From Halalkalibacter urbisdiaboli (lineage in GTDB: Bacteria > Bacillota > Bacilli > Bacillales > Bacillaceae_D), in NCBI RefSeq assembly GCF_002156385.1, contig NZ_MVJM01000003.1, positions 731,504 to 795,503 on the forward strand: 64,000 bases of DNA. Direction: 5' to 3'. The position numbers and the translations under genes are program-made. The notes under the pieces are model-generated. The model made no database searches, was not told the origin of the DNA, and saw only the letters and a list, made by a program, of their open reading frames with translations. Below, piece by piece: positions 26,537 to 34,766 of this stretch. The stretch's first letter is position 1. Each line of letters begins with the position of its first letter.

Positions 26537-28103
26537 GCAAATTATGAAGGCTAAACGAGCAAAACAGAAAATGAATACACCAAATGATTTATTAGAGCGT
26601 GGTGAACCATCTAAGGAGCTATCTCATTTTTTAGTTGATAATGAAGCGACTTTTAATGTTATTTTTGCTGAAAACTTTGATTATTACCATAAACGAGTAT
26701 ATGTTGGTGGAAATGATGGCTTAATTTTGTACTTAAAAAGCATGGTCGATACAAAGTCTGTGTCTGAATATTTGATGGAAACGTTAGCTGAAGCGTATCA
26801 AGGTAAGAAAACCATTCATTCAGAGGAGGATGTCCAACGTTTTCAAAAGAAAATTTTTCCGAGTAGCGACTATGCTCTTGTTCAATATGAGCATGAGGTT
26901 GTTTGGTACGTTTTATCTGGGTATTGTGTAATCTTAATCGAAGGAGTTTCGAAAGGGCTCGCAATCAACAGTACAACAAATGAAAAGCGTGCAATTGAAC
27001 AATCAAATACGCAAACGATTATTCGCGGGCCGAAGGATAGTTTTACAGAAGCACTTCCGACGAATATTAGTTTAATTCGTAGAAAAATTAAAAACCCTCA
27101 CCTCATTTGCGAGAAAGTCATTGTCGGATCAGATACCCAAACCGCTGTTTGTATTACATATCTTAAAAATATCGCCGATCCGAAAATAGTGGAAGAGGTT
27201 AAAAAACGGATTAATGAGATCGATATTCATGGTATTTTCGATTCTGGAAATATTGAGGAATTAATAAATGATGATATGTATAGCCCTTTTCCGACGATTT
27301 ATCATACAGACCGACCAGATACGACGTCAACAAAGCTGATTGATGGAAAAATTGCTATTGTTGTTGATGGAAGTCCGTTTGTGTTAATAATGCCTGTTGT
27401 GTTAAATGATTTCTTTCAAGTAAGCGAGGATTATTATCAAGGTATTTTTATCGGATCTTTTACACGCAGCATTCGGTATTTATCTTTTATGATCGCATTG
27501 ATTTTACCGTCTATGTATATTGGGTTAACAACGTTTCACCAGCAATTGATTCCAACTAATCTAGCCTTTAATCTTCAAGCTCAAAGAGAAGGAGTTCCTT
27601 TTCCAGCTGTTGTTGAACTGTTAATGATGGAAATTACGTTTGAGATACTACGTGAGGCCGGGGTAAGGATGCCAAGGGCGGTTGGACAAGCAATTTCAAT
27701 TGTCGGTACACTCGTTATTGGACAAGCCGCTGTTGAGGCAGGTGTCGTTTCCAGTTTTCTAGTCATTGTTGTCGCGCTGACTGCAATGGCAGGATTTGTA
27801 TCGCCGATTTACTCATTTGCCAATTCTGCAAGGCTGTTACGTTTTGGATTAATTTTAATTACCGCGGTGCTTGGATTATATGGAACCCTTCTTGGGATTA
27901 TAATGATTCTTGCTCATTTGGCAAGTTTACGTTCCTTTTCTGTCCCTTACTTAGCTCCTATGGGCCCATTTATTTTAGAGGACCAAACAGATACACTTCT
28001 CAGGCTTCCTCTTAAAATGCTTAACCGAAAACCTTCATACCTTTCAAAAAGAGCAACAGATGAACAAAGAAAGGCTGATTCAAAGGAAGGTGGTAAATCT
28101 TGA
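26523..28103 (+). CDS. Spore germination receptor A subunit (GerAA family)
   Basis: 526-residue GerA-family protein. A soluble N-terminal half (~1-290) has signatures such as IIRGPKDSFTEALPTNISLIRRKIKNP split over ~155-185. A membrane half follows with several helices (YLSFMIALILPSMYIGLTTFH, minus its last residues; AAVEAGVVSSFLVIVVALTAM likewise) and a cytoplasmic tail. ATG 26523 has GAGGTGA before it and overlaps the B2 stop by 14 bp, indicating translational coupling. Confidence 0.92.
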   Translation: MRIYKQIMKAKRAKQKMNTPNDLLERGEPSKELSHFLVDNEATFNVIFAENFDYYHKRVYVGGNDGLILYLKSMVDTKSVSEYLMETLAEAYQGKKTIHSEEDVQRFQKKIFPSSDYALVQYEHEVVWYVLSGYCVILIEGVSKGLAINSTTNEKRAIEQSNTQTIIRGPKDSFTEALPTNISLIRRKIKNPHLICEKVIVGSDTQTAVCITYLKNIADPKIVEEVKKRINEIDIHGIFDSGNIEELINDDMYSPFPTIYHTDRPDTTSTKLIDGKIAIVVDGSPFVLIMPVVLNDFFQVSEDYYQGIFIGSFTRSIRYLSFMIALILPSMYIGLTTFHQQLIPTNLAFNLQAQREGVPFPAVVELLMMEITFEILREAGVRMPRAVGQAISIVGTLVIGQAAVEAGVVSSFLVIVVALTAMAGFVSPIYSFANSARLLRFGLILITAVLGLYGTLLGIIMILAHLASLRSFSVPYLAPMGPFILEDQTDTLLRLPLKMLNRKPSYLSKRATDEQRKADSKEGGKS

Positions 28104-29293
28104 GAAGTTTTCCATGTATCTTCATTTTATGTGTTGTAATGATAGTAAGCGGCTGTTGGGATCGCCGCGAAATCAATGAAATCACCTTTGTTGCGGGGAT
28201 GGCGATCGGAAAAGGGGATGATAAGGGATATGAGCTAACGCTTGAATATATCAACGCAAGTCAGCTTAATCCGCAAACATCAGAACGAATGACGCCAACC
28301 TTGTCATTTTCTTTAGCGGGAGATACCATTGCCGAATTGGACGATAAGATGAATGTCGGGATCACAAGGCAATTAGATTTTTCGCACACACGTACGGTCG
28401 TTATTGATGAAGATTTAGCGAGGGACGGAGTCGCAGCTTTTTTGCAATACATCGAGCGGAATGCAGAATTTCGTAATGATTTTCATTTATTAGTTGCTAG
28501 AGGTGTAAAGGCTAAAGATATTATCAAAACGTTGTATCCAGTTCAAAAGGTTCCTTCCTTAAAATTAGACGTGCAATTACAGTCGATGGCTGAAGAATGG
28601 GGAGGTTATCCTGATGTTCAATTTACCGACTTCACATCAAATATTTCTGCAGATGGACGCCATGCAGTGGCCGCTGCTGTAACGATTCAGGGGGATCCGA
28701 AAAAAGGCGAAGATGTGAAAAATAATGATAAAGTTTCATTGGATGCAATGACAGTTTTAGATGGGTTAGCCCTTTTTGAAAAAGATAAATTAATTGGTTA
28801 TTTATCGGTTGATGAAACGAGAGATTATGTGTGGACACAGGATTTAAAGAAAACAACGATTAATGCGCCCTGTGGGCCGGAACGTAAGTTTTCTGTACGG
28901 ATTTACAACTCTCATACTGAAACAAAAGCTAAATACGAGGGAGACACACCTATCATTACAATTAATTTAATACTTGAAGGAGAGCTTCAGTCAACTCAAT
29001 GTCCGGATGAAACGAGTAAAATCAAGACTTACGAAAAGTATGAAAAAGAATTAACAGCACAAGTTGAGAATCAAGTGAAACAGACGATTACAAAAGTCCA
29101 GGAGAAATATGGAATTGATATTTTTGGCTTCGGTCAAGATATGGAAAGACAAGATTATAACCGTTTTAAACAAGTAAAGGATACGTGGGATGAAGAATTT
29201 AAAAAGGCAAAGGTCGATGTAAAGGTCAAGGCCTTTATAAGAAGAGACGGAATTAGAAATGAAAGCTTTTTAAAGGATGTCGAAGGTAAGTGA
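28100..29293 (+). CDS. Spore germination receptor C subunit (Ger(x)C lipoprotein)
   Basis: 397-residue lipoprotein of the Ger(x)C family, anchored on the outer face of the spore inner membrane. Signal peptide with lipobox MIVSGC followed by WDRREINE, the family's near-universal start; GMAIGKGDD and a C-terminal VDVKVKAFIRRDG segment are also typical. TTG start 28100 overlaps the A-subunit TGA (TTGA). Last gene of the operon, ended by a terminator. Confidence 0.92.
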   Translation: MRSFPCIFILCVVMIVSGCWDRREINEITFVAGMAIGKGDDKGYELTLEYINASQLNPQTSERMTPTLSFSLAGDTIAELDDKMNVGITRQLDFSHTRTVVIDEDLARDGVAAFLQYIERNAEFRNDFHLLVARGVKAKDIIKTLYPVQKVPSLKLDVQLQSMAEEWGGYPDVQFTDFTSNISADGRHAVAAAVTIQGDPKKGEDVKNNDKVSLDAMTVLDGLALFEKDKLIGYLSVDETRDYVWTQDLKKTTINAPCGPERKFSVRIYNSHTETKAKYEGDTPIITINLILEGELQSTQCPDETSKIKTYEKYEKELTAQVENQVKQTITKVQEKYGIDIFGFGQDMERQDYNRFKQVKDTWDEEFKKAKVDVKVKAFIRRDGIRNESFLKDVEGK

Positions 29294-29322
29294 TATATTA
29301 AAGGTGCTTGTTTAGAAGGTTA

Positions 29323-29364
29323 AAGGCTTCTCTAATGAATAATTTCATACAGAGGAGCTTTTTT
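29323..29364 (+). terminator. Terminator of the ger operon
   Basis: GCTTCTCT / AGAGGAGC stem, with a long loop of about 20 nt, then a run of six T. Confidence 0.75.
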
Positions 29365-29443
29365 GTACGGATGTCATCTTATGTTTGCTACAATGAACAT
29401 AGTAGATTATGAGTAGTACGTAGATTATTAGGAGGGGTGAAGA

Positions 29444-30604
29444 ATGAACAGTCCGAGTCTTTTAAAGCTTGATTCAACAGAGGAACGGATTCAGTTACTT
29501 AGAAAAAAGAGTAAGCCTTTTTTTAATAGGGCTGAAAAGCATGACCGAAATGGTACCTTCCCGAAAGAAAACATTGCAGATTTAAAGGCAATCGATTACC
29601 ATGCTTTAACGATCCCAAAGAAATATGGTGGAAAAGAAATCTCTCTCTATGAAATGGTGAGACTTCAAGAAACTATTGCGGAGTTTGACGGAGCCACCTC
29701 TCTCTCGATTGGCTGGCATTTAGGAATCATTAAAAATCTTTCCGAAAGAAGAAATTGGGATGAAGATACGTATGCTGAGTTGTGTAAGGAGGTTGTAAAA
29801 AAGGGTGCGCTAATTAATGCGGCTGCTACTGAACCAGATACGGGAAGTCCTACAAGGGGGGGAAGACCAACTACGATTGCTCGAAAAGTAGGCAATGAGT
29901 GGTCAATTACTGGAAGAAAAACGTTTACGACAATGTCCCCTGTCCTTGATTTCTTTCTAGTGAGTGCATCGATTGATAAAACAGAGCAGGTTGGAAATTT
30001 TCTAATTCCAAGGACAAGTGAAGGTTTAACAATTGATGAAACGTGGGACATGATGGCGATGAGAGCTACCGGTAGTCATGATTTAGTATTAAATTCTGTT
30101 CGTGTAAATGACTCCAGACTTGTTGAGTATTTGACCCCTGGAGAAAAGCCTGCAGCAGGTTGGCTATTACATATTCCAGCCTGTTATTTAGGAATTGCAA
30201 AAGGTGCACAGGCTTATGCAATTCAATTTGCGAAAAGCTACTCTCCTAATAGTATTGAAGGGACGATTTCAGACTTACCGAATGTTAAACAAAAAATTGG
30301 AGAAATCGAGTTACTTCTTCAGCAAAGTAGTCATTTTCTATATGCGATTTCGAAAGCATGGGATGAATCTGATGAACAGCAAAGACAGCAAATGAAACCC
30401 GAACTAGGAGCAGTAAAGCATTGCGTAACAAATCAGGCTATTAAAGCGGTTGATTTAGCGATGAGAATTGTCGGCGCACATAGTTTATCAAATGAACGGC
30501 CTCTTCAGCGTTATTATCGTGATGTTAGAGCAGGCCTTCACAACCCACCAATGGATGATATGACAATCATGATGCTAGCCGCTACGGCTATGAATCGAAT
30601 GTAG
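29444..30604 (+). CDS. ydbM: Acyl-CoA dehydrogenase-family flavoprotein
   Basis: 386 residues with the acyl-CoA dehydrogenase fold: helical N-domain (1-120), middle beta domain with INAAATEPDTGS and the WSITGRKTFTT motif (FAD/substrate contacts), and C-terminal helical domain. The C-terminal signature RYYRDVRAGLHNPPMDD resembles the DszC/flavin-monooxygenase branch; the usual YEGT catalytic-region motif of straight-chain dehydrogenases is absent. It may oxidise an acyl-CoA or act as a reduced-flavin monooxygenase. Resembles B. subtilis YdbM. Stand-alone, RBS AGGAGGGG. Confidence 0.78.
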   Translation: MNSPSLLKLDSTEERIQLLRKKSKPFFNRAEKHDRNGTFPKENIADLKAIDYHALTIPKKYGGKEISLYEMVRLQETIAEFDGATSLSIGWHLGIIKNLSERRNWDEDTYAELCKEVVKKGALINAAATEPDTGSPTRGGRPTTIARKVGNEWSITGRKTFTTMSPVLDFFLVSASIDKTEQVGNFLIPRTSEGLTIDETWDMMAMRATGSHDLVLNSVRVNDSRLVEYLTPGEKPAAGWLLHIPACYLGIAKGAQAYAIQFAKSYSPNSIEGTISDLPNVKQKIGEIELLLQQSSHFLYAISKAWDESDEQQRQQMKPELGAVKHCVTNQAIKAVDLAMRIVGAHSLSNERPLQRYYRDVRAGLHNPPMDDMTIMMLAATAMNRM

Positions 30605-30783
30605 GATGATATAACGTGGTTTTTGTCCATTTATCATAGACTGATAACAAGATACTTTTCGAAAGCCTAGAATTAGCGAAAATTAATCGAAAAAAGTCTT
30701 TAATGTGTTTAGAGAATCCCACAATAGCAGAAAATAAAATAAATTGAGTCCAAAACGATAAATGAATCGAAGGGAGCTTAAAC

Positions 30784-31758
30784 ATGCGCACTTTTATAAA
30801 ACCGAAAATTGTTGTTAGCAAATGTTTAGAATTTAGCGCATGTCGGTATAACGGAGATAAAATTAATGATGATATCATTGCAAATCTACAGCCATTTGTT
30901 TATTTTATACCTGTTTGCCCTGAGGTTGAAATAGGTTTAGGTACACCAAGAGATGTTATTCGATTAGTAGCAAATGGGGAAGAGTCTCGATTAGTTCAGC
31001 CCAAAACTGGTCATGATTTGACCGAGTCTATGACTGAGTTTTCGAATGAATTTCTTGGGAGCTTGGATGATATTGATGGCTTTATTTTAAAAGGTCGTTC
31101 TCCAAGCTGTGGAATCTCTGACGCGAAAGTTTATAGTGGCTTAGAAAAAGCACCGGTTGTTCGTACAGAAAGTGGTGTTTTTACAAAGGCCATTAAAAAT
31201 TCTTACCCAAACATTCTCTTAGAAGATGAAGGTAGACTAAAAAATTTTATTATAAGAGAGCATTATTTTACGTACCTTTTTACGATTGCAGAATTTCGTG
31301 AGTTAAAAGAAAAAAATAAAACAATAGCTGCACTTATGCAATTTCAAGCAAGAAATAAATATTTATTCATGGCGATGCACCTAGATAAAATGAGAAATAT
31401 GGGAAAAATAGTTGCGAATCATGAAAAAAAATCACTTGAAGACGTGTTTACTCAATATGAGGAAGAATTAATCTTATTATTTGCAAAACCACCTAATGCA
31501 GACGCGCATATAAATGTTTGCCAGCACGTATTTGGATATTTTTCAAAACAATTGACTTTACCAGAAAAAGAACATTTTCACTCAATGTTGGAGCGATTTC
31601 AACAACGAAAAAGCCCATTGAGTAGTGTCCTTAGTATTTTACGTTCTTGGTGTTATCGTTTTGATAATCAGTATTTGTTAAGGCAAACGTATTTTGAACC
31701 TTATCCCGAGGAACTAATTGCAATTAGCGATTCTGGAAAAGGTCGAAACCTTTCATAA
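30784..31758 (+). CDS. DUF523-DUF1722 fusion protein
   Basis: 324 residues. Residues ~1-150 are DUF523 with three conserved cysteines (SKCLEFSACRYNG and SPSCGISDAK), the set that binds a [4Fe-4S] cluster in the thiouracil desulfidase TudS. Residues ~160-315 are DUF1722 (YbgA-like; HYFTYLFTIAEFRELK, FQARNKYLFMAMH). The fusion is widespread but little studied; sulfur transfer or thio-nucleobase handling is an inference from TudS. Start ATG 30784 with AAGGGAG upstream. Confidence 0.85.
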   Translation: MRTFIKPKIVVSKCLEFSACRYNGDKINDDIIANLQPFVYFIPVCPEVEIGLGTPRDVIRLVANGEESRLVQPKTGHDLTESMTEFSNEFLGSLDDIDGFILKGRSPSCGISDAKVYSGLEKAPVVRTESGVFTKAIKNSYPNILLEDEGRLKNFIIREHYFTYLFTIAEFRELKEKNKTIAALMQFQARNKYLFMAMHLDKMRNMGKIVANHEKKSLEDVFTQYEEELILLFAKPPNADAHINVCQHVFGYFSKQLTLPEKEHFHSMLERFQQRKSPLSSVLSILRSWCYRFDNQYLLRQTYFEPYPEELIAISDSGKGRNLS

Positions 31759-31787
31759 TTCTGTTATAATACATATCCATCCCTTGG

Positions 31788-31822
31788 AAAGGTGTCAGTT
31801 TTGTAGTCTGACGCCTTTTTTT
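31788..31822 (+). terminator. Rho-independent terminator
   Basis: AAAGGTGTCAG / CTGACGCCTTT stem followed by T7; closes the DUF523-DUF1722 gene. Confidence 0.85.
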
Positions 31823-31967
31823 GATATTCAACCAAGTTGTGCAGTAAGGGTTTTGTTTGAATGTGTTAATACAATCCGAAAATAACATTGACTATTATAG
31901 AACAGGTACATATAATAAAAATAGGAAAACAAACAAGGTTGAAATTAAAACATCAGGAGGGGACACC

Positions 31968-32072
31968 ATGAGAGAAGCACAGACAACTAATTCTGATAAT
32001 AGAACAGAAGAGATCCAAGAAGAACAATCTATTCTTGATATGATTAACGATTATTACAGCCGTAATGAATAA
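31968..32072 (+). CDS. 34-residue hydrophilic peptide
   Basis: ATG 31968 is preceded by CAGGAGGGG six nucleotides away, one of the strongest ribosome sites in the window, and followed by a short acidic ORF (MREAQTTNSDNRTEEIQEEQ, ending in NDYYSRNE). Own terminator at 32082. The dedicated signals suggest a real small protein; I do not recognise it. Confidence 0.65.
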   Translation: MREAQTTNSDNRTEEIQEEQSILDMINDYYSRNE

Positions 32073-32081
32073 GGGATGTGT

Positions 32082-32126
32082 AGAGAAAAGTCATTCGTTA
32101 GCTAGACATGGCTTTTCTCTTTTTTA
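32082..32126 (+). terminator. Terminator after the 34-residue gene
   Basis: AGAGAAAAGtCAT / ATGgCTTTTCTCT stem, 13-nt loop, then T6. Confidence 0.8.
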
Positions 32127-32467
32127 TAATCCTTGTAACTTTTTTACAAATAGGTTATAATAAGATTATGATTTAATTCTTTTTAAAAGTGAGTGCATCT
32201 TTTTTATTCAGTGGCGCGGTCATCGGAGCCGCAACGATGAAAGAGAGGTAGGGCTTTTATTGTTTGAAAGGAAAAACGGATATTCTTTCCATTATCCCAT
32301 AGGTTATTCTTTTAAAATACATGTTGGAGTTTATTATTCACATATTATAAGGAATAGTCACTCTTAGATGGATATTCCTCATAATATGTGAATTTTTATT
32401 TACCAAGGATTGTAAATGCGGATGGCATATTAAAGTAAATCAAATGAAGATTGGGGTTTTTAACAAG
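32127..32467. other. 341-bp gap upstream of the first csp
   Basis: No convincing gene. It contains a short GTG-initiated frame (about 20 codons, ending SGAVIGAATMKER) without a ribosome site, then the long inverted repeat described separately (32336-32393), then AT-rich sequence up to the cold-shock gene. Confidence 0.5.
32336..32393. repeat. Long imperfect inverted repeat in the csp leader
   Basis: Arms ATTCACATATTAT..GGAATA and TATTCC..ATAATATGTGAAT pair over 19 bp with a 2-2 internal loop and a 16-nt apical loop; TTTTTATTT follows. It lies 75 bp upstream of the csp start codon, so it may be a terminator/attenuator or part of a structured leader. Confidence 0.65.
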
Positions 32468-32671
32468 ATGGTAGAACAAGGAACAGTAAAATGGTTCAAT
32501 GCAGAAAAAGGATTCGGTTTTATTGAAGTGGAAAACGGTAATGATGTTTTTGTTCACTTTAGTGCAATCACAGGCGAAGGCTTTAAATCATTAGATGAAG
32601 GTCAATCAGTTGAATTTGAAATTGTTGAAGGCAACCGAGGACCACAAGCTTCTAACGTTGTAAAACGTTAA
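32468..32671 (+). CDS. cspD: Cold-shock protein (CspA family)
   Basis: 67-residue OB-fold RNA chaperone. RNP1 KGFGFIEV and RNP2 VFVHFSAI are intact. ATG 32468 gives the standard family N-terminus ([17 protein letters not shown]); an upstream in-frame ATG at 32444 would add non-family residues. The ribosome site is poor and the leader contains a long hairpin, which fits post-transcriptional control typical of csp mRNAs. The ending QASNVVK resembles CspD rather than CspB, but the subtype is uncertain. Confidence 0.9.
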   Translation: MVEQGTVKWFNAEKGFGFIEVENGNDVFVHFSAITGEGFKSLDEGQSVEFEIVEGNRGPQASNVVKR

Positions 32672-32685
32672 AGTTCAAATAAAAA

Positions 32686-32722
32686 AACACTATCCAACTT
32701 CATTTGGAGGGTGTTTTTTTAT
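32686..32722 (+). terminator. Terminator after cspD
   Basis: AACACTATCCAA / TTGGAGGGTGTT stem with one mismatch, 6-nt loop, then T7. Confidence 0.82.
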
Positions 32723-32736
32723 TTTACTTTCAGAGA

Positions 32737-33393
32737 TTACCTCAATCTTTGAACAAAACTTAGTAAGAGGAATGAAAAGAGGACGATCGAGATTACCCAA
32801 TAATAGGCGAGTATAATACTCCCTGATTCAACGGCTGTAAAAATCGCTGTTGGAATTGTTTGTGTTCGACCGGGAATATTTCCAGCGAACATCAATGTTG
32901 CTCCAAATTCACCAAGACCCCGAGCGAAGCCTAGCATATAGCCCGTTATAAGTGAACGCCAAGACAAAGGTAGTGTAATAAATTTAAGTACTTGATATTC
33001 GTTAGCCCCGAGTTGTCTAGCTGCTGCTTCTAATTCTGGATTAACATTTTCAAAGCCACTCCGTAGCATTTGATATACGAGAGGAAAAGCGACAACTACA
33101 GCTGCAATAACAGCTGCCCAAAACGAAAAAACAAGTGGCATTGAAAAAAGCCACTCAAACGAACGACCGACCCAGCTTTGTCTCCCTAATAAAACAAGAA
33201 GGCCGAATCCAATCACAGTTGGAGGTAATACTAACGGTAGCATTAAGAGTGTTTCTACGAATACTTTACCCTTAAAGGCAATTCGGCTCATAAACCATGC
33301 ACAAATTAGTGCTAGAACAAAAGCGATGATACTAGCAATGCTAATCATCTGTAATGATATAATAATAGGAGACCAAAATGTTTGATTACTCAT
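32737..33393 (-). CDS. modB: Molybdate ABC transporter permease ModB
   Basis: 218-residue integral membrane permease with five or six helices and the ABC coupling motif EAARQLGANEYQVLKFITLP (EAA loop, ~142-161). LPLVLPPTVIGFGLL and GEFGATLMFAGNIPGRTQT are characteristic of ModB. It starts 3 bp after modA. No modC ATPase gene follows on either side within the window. Confidence 0.92.
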   Translation of the reverse strand: MSNQTFWSPIIISLQMISIASIIAFVLALICAWFMSRIAFKGKVFVETLLMLPLVLPPTVIGFGLLVLLGRQSWVGRSFEWLFSMPLVFSFWAAVIAAVVVAFPLVYQMLRSGFENVNPELEAAARQLGANEYQVLKFITLPLSWRSLITGYMLGFARGLGEFGATLMFAGNIPGRTQTIPTAIFTAVESGSIILAYYWVISIVLFSFLLLSFVQRLR

Positions 33394-33396
33394 CGC

Positions 33397-34143
33397 TTAC
33401 ATTCCTTGAAATCCGTATTTTTTGAAAATGTTAAATGCAGCAGGTGTTTGTAGCCAGTTAAAGAATTGTTCTGCTTCATCTGGGTACATTGATGATTCCA
33501 AAAGGGCAAGCGGATAGATAATGAATTCATGGCTGTCTTCCGGAGCTGTTGAGCGAATGTCGACTGCTTCTGATTGTAGAGCGTCTGTCACGTAAACAAT
33601 CCCAGCATCTACATTACCTGTTTCAACATAGGTTAATACTTGTCGTACGTCACTAGCAAATACAAGTTTGTTTTCAATGATTTCATATAAACCAGTGTAT
33701 TCTAAAGTCTGTTTTGCGTATTCTCCAGCTGGAACCATTTCAGGTAATCCGATTGCTATATGCTTAACTTGACTTTTTTGCAAATCATCAAAATTATAAA
33801 TAGTATTGTTGTCTTTATCGGTGATTAAAACGAGCTGGTTCCGTAATAAAGCAACATTAGGATTTGCACCATCTAATTGCTCTACCCAACGAACGGCAGC
33901 AGGTAAAAATATATCTGCCGGGGCACCTTGAGTAATTTGTGTTTTTAATTGCCCTGAAGAGCCGTAGTTTGGCGTAATTTTTATTGTAGGGTCAATTGTT
34001 TCGTATTCAGCTATTAATTCATTCATTGCTCCTGTTAAACTAGCAGCAACCATGATATGTAGTTCAGTTTTGTCATTTTGGTCTGTGCAACCGATGAGGA
34101 GCATAACGATAAAAAACAGTAAGAGTAGTGGATAGTGCTTCAT
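33397..34143 (-). CDS. modA: Molybdate-binding lipoprotein ModA
   Basis: 248-residue substrate-binding protein of the molybdate/tungstate ABC importer. Lipoprotein signal ending in LLIGC (Cys19); mature part starts with VAASLTGAMNELIAEYE, and the ligand-loop motifs YGSSGQLKTQITQGAPADIFLPA and DVRQVLTYVETGNVDAGIVY are canonical (each split here from longer runs). First gene of modA-modB, with GAGAGGAAA as ribosome site. Confidence 0.92.
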   Translation of the reverse strand: MKHYPLLLLFFIVMLLIGCTDQNDKTELHIMVAASLTGAMNELIAEYETIDPTIKITPNYGSSGQLKTQITQGAPADIFLPAAVRWVEQLDGANPNVALLRNQLVLITDKDNNTIYNFDDLQKSQVKHIAIGLPEMVPAGEYAKQTLEYTGLYEIIENKLVFASDVRQVLTYVETGNVDAGIVYVTDALQSEAVDIRSTAPEDSHEFIIYPLALLESSMYPDEAEQFFNWLQTPAAFNIFKKYGFQGM

Positions 34144-34223
34144 GCAAATTTCCTCTCATATAGCCCAAAAATTATGTTAATGTTAACATAAAAAAAATGA
34201 AATAACTAGATATGAACATAAAA

Positions 34224-34250
34224 AAAGACTCCATAATTGGAGTCTTTTTG
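34224..34250. terminator. Terminator downstream of the second csp
   Basis: AAAAAGACTCCA / TGGAGTCTTTTT perfect 12-bp stem, 4-nt loop. Serves the minus-strand csp and can stop transcription from either side. Confidence 0.85.
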
Positions 34251-34255
34251 TTGTA

Positions 34256-34456
34256 TTATGCTTTTTGTACGTTAGCTGCTTGTGGGCCACGGTTTCCTTC
34301 AACGATTTCGAATGTTACCGCTTGACCTTCTTCAAGAGATTTGAAACCTTCTGATTGGATAGCTGAAAAGTGAACGAATACATCGTCTCCGTCTTGGCGC
34401 TCGATGAAACCGAATCCTTTTTCTGCGTTAAACCATTTTACTGTACCTTCTAACAT
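34256..34456 (-). CDS. cspB: Cold-shock protein (CspB/CspC type)
   Basis: 66-residue cold-shock OB-fold protein, [19 protein letters not shown] (family start), RNP2 VFVHFSAI, ending [13 protein letters not shown] 34456 has GGAGG 7 nt upstream; the 19-residue N-terminal extension sometimes predicted for it is untranslated leader. It is a divergent paralogue of the csp at 32468. A 19-bp palindrome sits in the leader just before the ribosome site. Confidence 0.93.
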   Translation of the reverse strand: MLEGTVKWFNAEKGFGFIERQDGDDVFVHFSAIQSEGFKSLEEGQAVTFEIVEGNRGPQAANVQKA

Positions 34457-34766
34457 GTTGTTTCCTCCTATGTGTGTACACTTTGTACACAGTTGTATTA
34501 CTATCTTCGCCATTAATAAAACTTACAAGAGGAAAAACAATGTTGAAATTCCTTCTTTCCATCTTAAAAACGAACAAAATCTAGTCTACTTATATTAGCA
34601 TGTGTTTTATGAGAAATCAAGCGGAAAATTAAATAATGGATCTTTTATAAGAATACTGTAAATTATAATAAAAGCATTTTTTTTGCAGAATTAAAAGAAA
34701 ACCCTTACAATACAAATCGGTACTTGATTTGCTTTAGCAAAAGAGAAAATGGAGGAAATTGCACAT
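34457..34766. other. 310-bp divergent region cspB / aldo-keto reductase
   Basis: AT-rich leader and promoter space for two divergent genes. Apart from the palindrome at 34473 I see no gene, repeat or known operator in it. Confidence 0.5.
34473..34491 (-). promoter_or_regulatory. Palindrome in the cspB leader
   Basis: TGTGTACA-CTT-TGTACACA, a perfect 8-bp inverted repeat that ends a few bases before the AGGAGG of cspB. As RNA it forms a hairpin against the ribosome site; as DNA it could bind a dimeric protein. Confidence 0.55.
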
